The position numbers and the translations under genes were made by a program. A stretch of DNA of 64,000 nt from contig JBKPPF010000015.1 in the NCBI GenBank assembly GCA_046733475.1, forward strand, positions 36,025 through 100,024, read 5' to 3'. Each line of letters opens with the position of its first letter. Position 1 is the stretch's first letter. Below are positions 48,273 to 57,267 of the stretch, one piece after another. A model generated the notes under the pieces. The model was not told the DNA's origin, did no database searches, and was given only the letters and a program-made list of their open reading frames with translations. This stretch comes from DATEOR01 sp046733475 (lineage in GTDB: Bacteria; Actinomycetota; Thermoleophilia; Gaiellales; Gaiellaceae).

Positions 48273-51200
48273 CTCCCTTTCCGAAACGGAGATACAGAGT
48301 CGGGACGACGAGCAGGTTCAGCAGGCTCGAAGTCACGAGGCCGCCGAGAATCACGACCGCGAGTGGGTACTCGATCTCGTGGCCGGGGATCCGCCCGGCG
48401 GCGACAAGCGGAACGAGGGCGAGCCCAGTGGCGAGCGTTGTCATGAGGATTGGCGATAGGCGCTCCCGGGCGCCGCGGAGGACGAGCGCGGTGCCGAACG
48501 CCTCACCCTCCTCGCGCTCGAGGTACTGGAAGTGGTTGATCATGAGGATGCCGTTCCGTGCAGCAATCCCGAAGACGGTGTAGAAGCCCACGAGTGAGCC
48601 GAGCGAAAGAATCCCGTCGCTCGCGAAGACGGCTAGCGCACCGCCGACGAGCGCCATGGGCAGAGTGACGAAAGAAAGCGCCGCGAGTCGCCAATCGCCA
48701 AAGGAAGCTTGGAGCAGGAAGAAGATGACGATGCCGGCTCCGATGCCGAAAACCAGCATGCGGTCGAACGCCGCCTGGCGCTCCTTGTACTCGCCGAGGA
48801 GCTCAGCGTGGTAGCCGATCGGGAAGTCGATCTGCTGCACGCGCGTTTCCACGTTGCGTGCGACCGAGCCGAGATCGCCCCCGTCGACGCTCGCGAGAAC
48901 ATCGATGCTCCTCGAGAGCTCTTCGTGATGCACTACGTTGGGGCTCGGCACCACGCGCACGTCTGCGACCTCGCCGAGAGCGACATGGCCGCCCCGAGGC
49001 GTATCGATCGGCAACGCTCGGATGCTGTTCAGGCTGTTGCGTGTCTCGGGCGTGCTCCAGACGTGCACGTCGTATGCTCGCCCGCCGCGGTATATGTCGC
49101 CGACCTCCTCGCTCTCGAGAAACGTTGCCGAGGCGCGGCGGACGTCGCCCGGCTTTACTCCGAAACGCCGCGCCGCCGCGAGGTTGACCTCGACCTGTAC
49201 CTGCGGAACACTTTCCTGGAACTCGACGATCGGTTCGGCTATGCCTTCGATCTGGGCGATGACGTCCCGGATCAGATCCGCTTTGTGGCGGAGGACCTCC
49301 AGGTCCGGGCCGAAGATCCGCACGACGATAGGTTCGCTCGTGCCCGCGAGAACCTCGTCGATCCGCTCGTTCAGGTAGGTCTGAACATCGTGGAAGATGC
49401 CCGGGTAGCCGTCGACGGTCTCCTCGAGCGAGCTAAGAGTCTTGTCGTAGTCTGCCGACGGATCGATCGCGATCCAGTTCTCGCCGAAGTTGACGCCCAC
49501 AGTCTCGTCGGCGAGGAACGCCTGTCCGATGTGCGACCCGAAGTGCTGTACTCCTGGAATCGAACGGAGCTCACGGCTTGCGCGGGTGACGATGCGGCGC
49601 TCCTCCGTGAGGGAGGTGCCGGGCTTCGTGATCCAGTGCCCGAGGAAGTCCCGCTCTTTGAACGTGGGGATCAGCGACTCGCCGAGGAAGGGCAGGACGG
49701 CGACGCCCGCCGCGACGGCAAGCCCGGCCGCCAAATACGTCGTGCGCGGCCGCGGGATGACCCGTAAGAGGACCGCTTCGTACCGGCGTTCCAGCCACCG
49801 GCTGAGGGGAGACTCCCGCCGCTCGAGCGGCGTGTTGCGAAGCAATACCAGGCAAAGGGCTGGCGTAACCGTCAGCGCGGTCACGAGCGACACGGCTACC
49901 GCCAGCACGTACGAGGAAACGAGGGGGTGAAAGAAGGCACCCGTGAGGCCCTGGAGGAAGAACACAGGCACCATGGCGACGACGATGATCAGCGTCGCGT
50001 AGACGATTGGGCCCCGCACCTCGAGGGACGCCTCGAGGACGACGCCGGCGACCGAGCTGGAGGATGGCTCCCGGCGTTGCTCCCTCAGGCGCCGCACAAT
50101 GTTCTGCACGTCGATGATCGCGTCGTCGACCACGATGCCGAGCGCGATCACCAGCCCGGCGAGCACCATGACGTTGATTGTGTCGCCGCGCGCGTAGAGT
50201 ACGAGCCCGGCCGCGACGAGCGAAAGCGGAATCGCGGTCACGCTGATGAGCGCCGCCCGCCACTCGAAGAGGAAGGCGCCCAGGACGAGGAGGACGAGGA
50301 GAGCGCCGAGGACGAGCGCCCTCGTAAGGTTCTCAATCGACTCGTCGATGAAGTTCGCCGCCCGAAAGATCTGGGTGTCGATCACGACCTCGGGCAGCCC
50401 CGGCTGCATTTCCCCAAGCGTCTTCTCGACGCCGTCGGTGACATCGAGAGTATTCCCCCACGGGTACTTCTCGACGACGAGCAGGAGGCCGGGCCCGCCG
50501 TTTATCACCGCGTCGCCCGCGAGCGGCATGTATCCCTCTGTCACGTCCGCGACCTGGCCGAGGGGTACGTTCTGGCCGCCATCGATTCCTTCGACAGGCA
50601 CGGCGGCTAGGTCGGCCGGAGTGATAATCGGGAGGATGTGCTCGATCGAGAGTCGCTGGTTCGGAGTGTCGACGAATCCGCCCGTGCCGATAACGGCTCC
50701 AGACGAGAACTTCAGGAGACCGGCGTCGAGTGAGTCGGCCGTCGTCTCCATGATCTGCTCGAGCGACACGTCGTAGGCCCGCATCCGCCTTGGATCGGCC
50801 AGCACATGCAGCTGTTGCAAGTGCTCGCCCCAGAGTGCGACGTTCGCAACCCCGGGGACACGTAGAAGACGAGCCCTGATTTTCCAGTAGGCGATCGTCG
50901 AGAGCTGCGTGAGGGAGAGCGTCTTTGACGAGACCCCGATTTTCATCACTCGGCTCGTTGTCGACGTCGTGGGCATGATGAACGGTGGCGCCGCCCAGGT
51001 CGGCAGGGTCGGACCGACGGTCGCCACACGCTCGGCCACAAGCTGGCGGGCTCGGAAGACATCCGTTCCGGGCTCGAAGAGGAGCTCGATCGAAGAGAGC
51101 TGTGGAATTGACTTCGAGCGCACGACATCCAGGCCCGGCATGCCCTGCATCACCTGCTCCATCGGAACAGTGACCAGGCTCTCCACCTCGGCCGCCGAAA

Positions 51201-51366
51201 GGCCAAGGCAAGTCGTCTGGATCTCGACGCGCGGCTGGGCGAATTCGGGGAAAGCGTCCACCGGCATGGCCCGCAGCTTCTGTGCGCCGAAGAACATCAT
51301 CGCGGCGCCGGCGACGAGCACGACGAAGCGAAAGCGGAGACTTGAGCCGACGATCCAGCGCATCAT
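48247..51366 (-). CDS. Heavy-metal-efflux-type RND transporter (CusA/CzcA-like), copy 2
   Basis: A 1039-residue RND pump with 12 membrane helices and two large extracytoplasmic loops. Family features are PVDAFPEFAQPRVEIQT, ESLVTVPMEQVMQGMPG, the proton-relay helix VIALGIVVDDAIIDVQN and the late motif FGIAARNGILMINHFQYLE. The full length and intact relay Asp pair suggest an active proton-driven exporter of metal ions. It follows the shortened adaptor by 27 bases and overlaps the lipoprotein gene. Substrate is not deducible; Cu/Ag, Zn/Co or Ni are typical of the HME class. Confidence 0.92.
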   Translation of the reverse strand: MMRWIVGSSLRFRFVVLVAGAAMMFFGAQKLRAMPVDAFPEFAQPRVEIQTTCLGLSAAEVESLVTVPMEQVMQGMPGLDVVRSKSIPQLSSIELLFEPGTDVFRARQLVAERVATVGPTLPTWAAPPFIMPTTSTTSRVMKIGVSSKTLSLTQLSTIAYWKIRARLLRVPGVANVALWGEHLQQLHVLADPRRMRAYDVSLEQIMETTADSLDAGLLKFSSGAVIGTGGFVDTPNQRLSIEHILPIITPADLAAVPVEGIDGGQNVPLGQVADVTEGYMPLAGDAVINGGPGLLLVVEKYPWGNTLDVTDGVEKTLGEMQPGLPEVVIDTQIFRAANFIDESIENLTRALVLGALLVLLVLGAFLFEWRAALISVTAIPLSLVAAGLVLYARGDTINVMVLAGLVIALGIVVDDAIIDVQNIVRRLREQRREPSSSSVAGVVLEASLEVRGPIVYATLIIVVAMVPVFFLQGLTGAFFHPLVSSYVLAVAVSLVTALTVTPALCLVLLRNTPLERRESPLSRWLERRYEAVLLRVIPRPRTTYLAAGLAVAAGVAVLPFLGESLIPTFKERDFLGHWITKPGTSLTEERRIVTRASRELRSIPGVQHFGSHIGQAFLADETVGVNFGENWIAIDPSADYDKTLSSLEETVDGYPGIFHDVQTYLNERIDEVLAGTSEPIVVRIFGPDLEVLRHKADLIRDVIAQIEGIAEPIVEFQESVPQVQVEVNLAAARRFGVKPGDVRRASATFLESEEVGDIYRGGRAYDVHVWSTPETRNSLNSIRALPIDTPRGGHVALGEVADVRVVPSPNVVHHEELSRSIDVLASVDGGDLGSVARNVETRVQQIDFPIGYHAELLGEYKERQAAFDRMLVFGIGAGIVIFFLLQASFGDWRLAALSFVTLPMALVGGALAVFASDGILSLGSLVGFYTVFGIAARNGILMINHFQYLEREEGEAFGTALVLRGARERLSPILMTTLATGLALVPLVAAGRIPGHEIEYPLAVVILGGLVTSSLLNLLVVPTLYLRFGKGGGFRVTKA

Positions 51367-51393
51367 GATCGGGCAACCCCCGCCCTCGTGAGT

Positions 51394-51900
51394 TCAGTCT
51401 TCTTCGATCTCACCGTACTCAACGCCCCAGAGCTCCACTTGCCCGACCGTGACGACGGACGTGCCCACCGGTGGTCCGTGTGCGAGGATCGCCTTACCCC
51501 CTTTCACGCGGACGATCCCGACGTCCTTCCGCACGAACACAAGCGGCTCCGGATTCGTGTAGGTCCATGCGTCGCCGTTCGTGAGATAAAGCACTGCCGT
51601 GTACGGGATTGCCGCCCGCGGGGTTCCGTTCAGACGTACGGCCGTCACGGGGGCCGTCTGGATGCCCAGCCTCGTGGCCGCGCTCTGGCTCAAGATGACG
51701 CGGCTGACGCCGCTCGTACCGGTAGGTTCGAGCGCTGCGGGCTGCGGTCTTTCCTCGTTCGCCGACCCAGACGAGGAGCCCGAGTAGGCGAGGTAGGCGC
51801 CGAGCCCGGCCACCGCGGTCGCCAAGAGCGCGACGACGAACAGAACGACAAGCCTCCTGCTGGGCTTATCCCGCGGGGAACCTTGTTCAAGTTCTGCCAT
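51394..51900 (-). CDS. Truncated RND periplasmic-adaptor-like membrane protein
   Basis: A 168-residue protein with one N-terminal membrane anchor (LVVLFVVALLATAVAGLGAY). Its exported part matches only the C-terminal membrane-proximal region of CusB/CzcB-type adaptors: IPYTAVLYLTNGDAWTYTNPEP and GPPVGTSVVTVGQVELWGVEYG. The alpha-hairpin and lipoyl (barrel-sandwich) domains that reach an outer-membrane channel are absent. This is consistent with a single-membrane cell, where no outer-membrane partner is needed. It is encoded between the two RND genes. Confidence 0.83.
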   Translation of the reverse strand: MAELEQGSPRDKPSRRLVVLFVVALLATAVAGLGAYLAYSGSSSGSANEERPQPAALEPTGTSGVSRVILSQSAATRLGIQTAPVTAVRLNGTPRAAIPYTAVLYLTNGDAWTYTNPEPLVFVRKDVGIVRVKGGKAILAHGPPVGTSVVTVGQVELWGVEYGEIEED

Positions 51901-51903
51901 TTC

Positions 51904-54900
51904 CTATTCCCTTTCCTTGGACTCTCCTCGACGGCGAGCTCCGAGCAGGTCGCCCCACGAACTCGTCTCCGGGCGGGTCGGCAACTCCTCGGCCCCCCTT
52001 TGCCGACTCCACCGTCGAGCCAGCCGGGCAAGAACCGTCCCAAGCGATGCGTCCGACCCGCCCTCGACGACGGCGCCGAAGCGCAGGTAAAGCACGGGAA
52101 GGACGAGGAGGACGACGAACGTCGCGGTCACGAGGCCGCCGAGGACGACGACGGCCGACGGATGGACGACCTCGTAGCCCGCGCGGGATCCCCCGATCAC
52201 GAGCGGCAGGACAACGAGCGCCGCGGTGATCGCAGTCGCCAGGACGGGCGTGACGCGCTCGCCGGCACCGTGTAGCACGAGGTCCGGGCCCAAGACCTTC
52301 CCCCCCTGATGCTCCAGCTCGCGGTAGCGATTTACAAGCAAGCACCCGTTTCGAGCGGCGAGCGCGAACACCACGAGGAGGCCGACGTAGGAGCCGAATG
52401 AAAGCGTCCCGCCATCAGCCAGGGCAGCGAGCAGCCCGCCCGCGAGAGCGACCGGGAGCACGACGACCGAGAGCGCGGCCAGGCGCCAACTCCCGAACAA
52501 CGCCTGCATGAGAACGACGATCCCGATGAGAGCTGCAATCGCAACCGAAATCAGCCGGCCCCGCGGCTGGCCCGCGGAAGCGAACACCTCGGCGTGCGAC
52601 TCGGTCGGAAAACGGATACCGCGTAGCGCCTGCTCAACGTCTTCCGTCACTGCGCCCACATCACGACCTTCGACGTTCCCGGTGACATCTACATAGCGGG
52701 ACACGGCTTGCCGCTCGATGACGGCCGGGCCCGACACGATCCGCGCGTTGGCGACTCGGCCGAGGCGGACATGGCCTCCATCTGGAGTGTCAAGAAGCAG
52801 ATTGCGGACGCTGGTCAGGCTGCTCCGCGTGCGCCGCGTACCCCAGACGACGACGTCGAAGACCTTCTGCTCCTCGAACAGGCTTCCGGCGACGGTGCCC
52901 GAGAGGAGTGTCGCGGCAGCTCGGCGTACGTCGCCCGGCTTGATGCCGTACTGCTCGGCGGCGAGCAGGTCGACCCTGATCTGGAGTGTCGGCTCCATGA
53001 TCGGTAGGTGCACCCGCTCGTCGGACAGACCGTCGATGCCTGAGATGGCCTCGCTCGCCCCGAATGCCGTCCTCGCGAGCGTCGAGATGTCTTCACCGTA
53101 GAACCGAATGACGACGTCGTCCTTGGCAGCGGCAAGCGTCTGGTCGACTCGCCCGTTCGAGTATGTGCCGACGGCGCGCGTGAGCCCCGGATAGCCAGCG
53201 ACGATGTCCTCAACGACGGCGACGGTTGCGCCGTAGTCTGACCCCGGGTCGATCGTGACCCAGATTTCGGCGGCGTTTGCTCCGACGACCTGATCGGACG
53301 TCACAGCCCGACCGACATGGGCTCCGACGGCCGCCACGCCGTCGACGGTGCGGAGCTCGCGGGTTGCGCGAGCCGTGATGCGAGCCATCTCCGTGAGTGA
53401 CGTACCGGGCGGCCCATCCCAGCGGACGAGAAGATTCGACTGCTTGAGCGGGGGCATGAGCCTTTGGCCGAGGAACGGCGCTGTAGCGATCGCGGCGATC
53501 GCGAGGGCCCCGATCGCCACGTAGGCGGCCTGGGGCCGACGAACCATCCGGGCGAGCAAGTTCTCGTACGAATTCCGGAGCCAACGCGCGGGCGGTCCCT
53601 CACGGTGCGGGGAGGCATTCGTCAGAAGGAGCGCAATGAGCGCCGGCGTCACTGTCAGCGCTACCGCCATCGAGGCCGCCAGCGCGAGCAGGAAGGCGAC
53701 GGCGATCTCCGGGAAAAAGGCGCCGGAGACGCTTTCGAGGAAGAAGAGTGGCAAGGTGACGACCACGACGACGAGCGTTGCGTAAACGAGGGGGGTCCGA
53801 ACCGCGAGAGAGGCCTCGAGCGCGATACTCGCGGTCGACCGCTCGTCCGCATTCGGGCGCTCGCTTAAGCGCCGGACAGCGTTGTCGACGTCGACGACTG
53901 CGTCATCGATCACCACGACGAGCGCCGCGACGAGTCCCGCGAACACCATCGCGTTCATCGTCTTGCCCAGCGCCTCGAGCAAGAGCGCAGCCGAGACGAC
54001 CGACAAGGGGACGGCCACGAGGGCGACGAGCGCGCTGCGCCAGCGGAAGAAAAGGGCGGCGAACGCGAGCACGAGGAGTGCGGCGCCGAGCATGAACGCC
54101 AACCGGAGGTTGTCGATCGACTGCTCGATTGAGGACGCCGGTCGGAAGATCGTCGTGTCGAAGTCGATGCCTGCGAGACCGGGTTGCATCGACTCGATCG
54201 CCTCTTCCACTCCGGCGGTGACGTCGAAAACCCTCGCCTGCGGGAACTTCTCGATGACGAGGACGAGTCCCGCGCCGTCGTTCACGACGGCGTCACCGAT
54301 GAGCGGCTGGTGGTCCTCGACGACCGCGGCGACATCTCTGAGGGCAATGTGCTTGCCGTGAGTGCCTTCGAGGGGCACTTTTGCGAGGGTGTCGGCGGTA
54401 GTGATCGGCGATACGTGCTGGATCCCGAGGCGTTGGCCGGAGGTGTCGATGAAGCCCCCCGTGCCAGGCGTTGAAGCCTCGACGAACGTGAGCGGGGAGA
54501 ACCAAAGAGCGTTGCCGGTTGTCTCCAGTACTTGGTTGAGCGAGACGCCTGCATCACGCAGGCGTTCGGGGTCCACCTGCACTTGGAGCTGCCGGTCGCG
54601 CTGGCCCCAGATACTGACGTTGGCGACTCCGGCGACACCGAGGAGGCGCGGCACGATCTTCCACCGCGCGAGCACGGACATTCTGATCGCGGAGAGCGTG
54701 CTCGAGGAAATCCCCACCATGAGCACGCGGTTCTCCGACGAAACGGGTTGCAGCATCTGCGGCGGCTTCGACACTTGCGGTAACGCATGCGCCTGCGAGA
54801 GCCGCTCAGCGACGCCTTGCCGGGCCAGGTAGATATCGGTGCCGGGCTCGAAGACGAGCAGAATGCGCGAGAGCCCGGGCACCGACTGCGAGCGGATGTC

Positions 54901-55116
54901 CTTGAGGAACGCGATCCCGTTCAGGAGATCCTGCTCCATCGGTACGGTGATCAACTGCTCTACCTCGGCCGCCGAGAGGCCGAGCGCCTCCGTCTGTACC
55001 TCGACCGTCGGCGCTCCATATTCGGGCAGCACGTCCACGGGCTCTTCCCGGAGCTTCAGGATCCCGAAGACGAGCGTCGCCGCTGCGATCACGATCAACA
55101 GTCCGCGAAAGCGCAC
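51904..55116 (-). CDS. Heavy-metal-efflux-type RND transporter (CusA/CzcA-like), copy 1
   Basis: A pump of 1070 residues from the GTG at 55116. It shares with copy 2 the pattern PVDVLPEYGAPTVEVQTEALG, LSAAEVEQLITVPMEQDLL and FALAARNGCLLVNRYRELE. The relay helix reads VIDDAVVDVDNAVRRL. Homology to copy 2 (MRWIVGSSLRFR) suggests that eight more residues (xRKLVGSC) belong to the N-terminus. This places the start at an ATC codon (55140-55138) right after a strong GGGGAGGAG. The two pumps are clearly diverged, not a recent duplication, and may form a hetero-oligomer. Confidence 0.9.
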   Translation of the reverse strand: MRFRGLLIVIAAATLVFGILKLREEPVDVLPEYGAPTVEVQTEALGLSAAEVEQLITVPMEQDLLNGIAFLKDIRSQSVPGLSRILLVFEPGTDIYLARQGVAERLSQAHALPQVSKPPQMLQPVSSENRVLMVGISSSTLSAIRMSVLARWKIVPRLLGVAGVANVSIWGQRDRQLQVQVDPERLRDAGVSLNQVLETTGNALWFSPLTFVEASTPGTGGFIDTSGQRLGIQHVSPITTADTLAKVPLEGTHGKHIALRDVAAVVEDHQPLIGDAVVNDGAGLVLVIEKFPQARVFDVTAGVEEAIESMQPGLAGIDFDTTIFRPASSIEQSIDNLRLAFMLGAALLVLAFAALFFRWRSALVALVAVPLSVVSAALLLEALGKTMNAMVFAGLVAALVVVIDDAVVDVDNAVRRLSERPNADERSTASIALEASLAVRTPLVYATLVVVVVTLPLFFLESVSGAFFPEIAVAFLLALAASMAVALTVTPALIALLLTNASPHREGPPARWLRNSYENLLARMVRRPQAAYVAIGALAIAAIATAPFLGQRLMPPLKQSNLLVRWDGPPGTSLTEMARITARATRELRTVDGVAAVGAHVGRAVTSDQVVGANAAEIWVTIDPGSDYGATVAVVEDIVAGYPGLTRAVGTYSNGRVDQTLAAAKDDVVIRFYGEDISTLARTAFGASEAISGIDGLSDERVHLPIMEPTLQIRVDLLAAEQYGIKPGDVRRAAATLLSGTVAGSLFEEQKVFDVVVWGTRRTRSSLTSVRNLLLDTPDGGHVRLGRVANARIVSGPAVIERQAVSRYVDVTGNVEGRDVGAVTEDVEQALRGIRFPTESHAEVFASAGQPRGRLISVAIAALIGIVVLMQALFGSWRLAALSVVVLPVALAGGLLAALADGGTLSFGSYVGLLVVFALAARNGCLLVNRYRELEHQGGKVLGPDLVLHGAGERVTPVLATAITAALVVLPLVIGGSRAGYEVVHPSAVVVLGGLVTATFVVLLVLPVLYLRFGAVVEGGSDASLGTVLARLARRWSRQRGAEELPTRPETSSWGDLLGARRRGESKERE

Positions 55117-55286
55117 GCAGCTGCCGACCAGCTTGCGGATGTCTCTCTCCTCCCCTCGCCAAGTCGCCTTGTGCCGCAGGCCGCCCTGACGCGCGCGAGT
55201 CTACTATTTCAGGCCGCGTTAATCCATGGCTCGTTAGGGCCACCGCAAAAAGAGACCCAAAGGCCTAGTCCAAATCTGAGTGCGGA

Positions 55287-55335
55287 CCTCTTCCGCGGTC
55301 GGGCGTCGTTCGCTCGAGTCCGGCGTCCGACCCGC
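55287..55335. repeat. Second dispersed repeat, copy 1
   Basis: CCTCTTCCGCGGTCGGGCGT and onward to GTCCGGCGTCCGACCCGC. The arms GTCGGGCG and CGTCCGAC can pair (one G-U). It is similar to 55826-55875 over its whole length. Confidence 0.55.
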
Positions 55336-55664
55336 GCCTCACGCCACCTCCTTGGCTATTCCGGGGGGAGCCCCAGGCCCTAAGCCCAGGCGAACGCGAC
55401 CGTGCGCTTAGCCGGAGCACGCGCAGCACGGGAGTAGGCGATCGCGAAGGCGACGAGGCCCTCGGAACCCGTAACGTCGAGGTGCGTCCTGCCGATGTAA
55501 GGAGTGCGGGGCCGGATCGAACCCCGCGCAGTCGACCTCGCGCGACGTCGGCAGCGCGATTGGGGATAACGGTGGTTCGGCCCCGCTACGACCCGCAGAC
55601 ATGGCTCGCGCGGACACTTGTCGGCTGGTCACGGGCGGCATACAACTTCCCCTTGTCCTCGAGT

Positions 55665-55732
55665 CTCGACAACGGCCGCCGCTCGCCGCGCAAAGCTCCT
55701 TCGCGCCGTCGTCGCTCGGCTGCTTGGGTGGA
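55665..55732 (+). repeat. Dispersed repeat, copy D
   Basis: Starts CTCGACAACGGCCGCCGCTC; it carries one extra A in the CGCAAAGCTCC segment relative to copies A and C, which breaks the shared reading frame. The core GCGCCGTCGTCGCTCGGCTG is intact. Confidence 0.75.
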
Positions 55733-55825
55733 GTATCCGCGGCACGTCGAACCCTTGAAGAGCCGGAATCTGAGGAGTAGGCTCGAGACCTCAGCGGTGA
55801 CCTGCAGGCTGGGAGCTTCAGGTCG

Positions 55826-55875
55826 CCTCCTCTGCGGTCGGGCGTCGTTCTCCCCAGTCCGGCGTCCGACACGCC
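55826..55875. repeat. Second dispersed repeat, copy 2
   Basis: CCTCCTCTGCGGTCGGGCGT and onward to AGTCCGGCGTCCGACACGCC, with the same pairing arms. It is followed by ATCGTCGCTCCGCTGCTCCT, which resembles the core of the first repeat family. Confidence 0.55.
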
Positions 55876-55949
55876 CTCGCTCCATCGTCGCTCCGCTGCT
55901 CCTCCTAAGCACTAGCTCGGGTCGACGCTACGGAGTCCGCCGGGCAAAC

Positions 55950-56618
55950 TCAGGATTGCTCGCCACGAACGAGCTGATACGCGAGCGCTCCCAAAGCCGC
56001 GCCGATGAGCGGCCCGATGACGTACACCCAAAAGTCACTCCAGTCCCACGCTGCTACCGCTGGGCCGAAAGAGCGCGCCGGGTTCATGGAGGCGCCCGTG
56101 ACCGGGCCACCGAAGATCGCGTCCAGCCCAACCGCTCCCCCGATGGCGATTGCGGCGGCCGCGCCGACGGCTCGCGTGTCTGTCGCCACGGCCATGATCA
56201 CGAACATGAGGAGAGCGGTCAGCACGATCTCGTAGACCAGCGCAGACCCGCTGCTGACCGAAGGGACGGTCGCTCCGAGCCGGCCCGGCTGGTCAGGCCA
56301 GAGCGCCCGAAGGAGTCCTGCGGCAGCCACTGCACCCGCGAGCTGGGCCGGAATGTAGACGAGTGCGTGACGGGGTGGAAAGTGCCGCGTCAACGTGAAG
56401 GCGACGGTCACGGCCGGGTTGATGTGTGCACCGGAGAGATGTCCTATCGCGTAGACCATGACCATGATCACCAGACCGAAGACGATCCCGATCCCGACCG
56501 TTCCCAAGGCCGTGGCGTAGCGGGCGTCGGCAATGATCGCTCCGCACCCCGCGAAGACGAGCATGAAGGTGGCTAGTCCTTCCGCGATTGCTCGGCGCGG
56601 CAAGTCTCGACGCGTCAC
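55950..56618 (-). CDS. MIP-family channel (aquaporin/aquaglyceroporin, AqpS-like)
   Basis: A 222-residue membrane channel with six helices and the two NPA boxes SGAHINPAVT and TGASMNPARSFGPAV. The Arg after the second NPA is the selectivity-filter Arg. Placed directly downstream of an arsC-type gene, it is likely an arsenite exit channel, as described for AqpS-ArsC pairs in rhizobia; water or glycerol transport is the alternative. The GTG start has TAGAGT six bases upstream. Confidence 0.9.
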   Translation of the reverse strand: MTRRDLPRRAIAEGLATFMLVFAGCGAIIADARYATALGTVGIGIVFGLVIMVMVYAIGHLSGAHINPAVTVAFTLTRHFPPRHALVYIPAQLAGAVAAAGLLRALWPDQPGRLGATVPSVSSGSALVYEIVLTALLMFVIMAVATDTRAVGAAAAIAIGGAVGLDAIFGGPVTGASMNPARSFGPAVAAWDWSDFWVYVIGPLIGAALGALAYQLVRGEQS

Positions 56619-56630
56619 GGCGCGACTCTA
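56619..56630 (-). promoter_or_regulatory. Leaderless -10 box for the aquaporin gene
   Basis: TAGAGT (56630-56625, minus) is separated from the GTG by CGCGCC. The channel therefore has its own promoter as well as possible read-through from arsC. Confidence 0.5.
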
Positions 56631-56670
56631 GAGGTGAGGGCGGCGGCGGACTAGCCTCGGCTCCGCGCCG

Positions 56671-57069
56671 CTAGTTCAGGTCTTCGAGCAGGCGCTTGAC
56701 CCGCTCGTCGATGTCATCACGGATGCGGCGAACCGTCTCGAGGTCTTTACCAGCAGGATCTTCGACCTCCCAGTCGCGGTACATCTTCCCCGGATAGATC
56801 GGGCAGGCATCACCGCACCCCATCGTGATGACGGCATCGGCCGCGCGGATGCTCTCGTCGGTCATTGGCTTCGGGAACTCCTCAGAGATGTCGATCCCAA
56901 TCTCCTTCATCGCACCGACGACCGCAGGGTTGGTCCGCTCGGCAGGATCACTTCCGGCGGAGCGAACGTAAACACGCCCCTCGGCCCGCGCGTTCAGAAG
57001 GGCGGCCGCCATCTGGCTACGGCCGGCGTTGTGAACGCACACGAATAAAACCTCGGGGACTTCCTTCAC
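56671..57069 (-). CDS. arsC: Arsenate reductase, low-molecular-weight phosphatase type
   Basis: A 132-residue enzyme with the P-loop CVHNAGRS (Cys11, Arg17) and the distal cysteines in MGCGDACPIYPG (Cys85 and Cys89), the layout of thioredoxin- or mycothiol/mycoredoxin-linked ArsC. It reduces As(V) to As(III) in the cytosol. It is encoded just upstream of the MIP channel on the same strand. No arsR, arsB or acr3 gene is nearby. Confidence 0.88.
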   Translation of the reverse strand: MKEVPEVLFVCVHNAGRSQMAAALLNARAEGRVYVRSAGSDPAERTNPAVVGAMKEIGIDISEEFPKPMTDESIRAADAVITMGCGDACPIYPGKMYRDWEVEDPAGKDLETVRRIRDDIDERVKRLLEDLN

Positions 57070-57143
57070 GGTTATCGCTTCAGTTTGCCCGAGACTACGA
57101 GCCGCTCACGGCGCAAAGCGCGCTGGCGGCAATAGTAAGAGAT

Positions 57144-57177
57144 TGCGCGCCGTCGTCGCTCGGCTGCTCGGGCGAAA
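57144..57177 (+). repeat. Dispersed repeat, copy E (3' core)
   Basis: TGCGCGCCGTCGTCGCTCGG followed by CTGCTCGGGCGAAA. In frame it reads RLRAVVARLLGRKP and a stop follows 12 codons later. It lies in the gap between arsC and the protease gene. Confidence 0.7.
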
Positions 57178-57218
57178 GCCTACCCCCTCCCGCATGCGCC
57201 TCCTTGAGGAATAGCAGG

Positions 57219-57258
57219 GCGGCGGCAGGTTCCCGCGGAAGCGGAAACCTGCCGCCGC
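57219..57258 (-). terminator. Terminator-like hairpin after the secreted protease
   Basis: A perfect 13-bp stem (57219-57231 with 57246-57258) starts ten bases beyond the protease stop codon on the minus strand. The loop has a further small stem. There is no T run. Confidence 0.6.
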
Positions 57259-57267
57259 GTGAGAGTG

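Larger units (their letters stand above)
55141..55949. other. Repeat-rich intergenic region between RND and arsenic genes
   Basis: About 800 bases without a convincing gene. It contains repeat copy D and two copies of a second repeat (55287 and 55826). The RND operon promoter should lie near its left edge but no clear -10/-35 pair was picked out. Confidence 0.5.
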
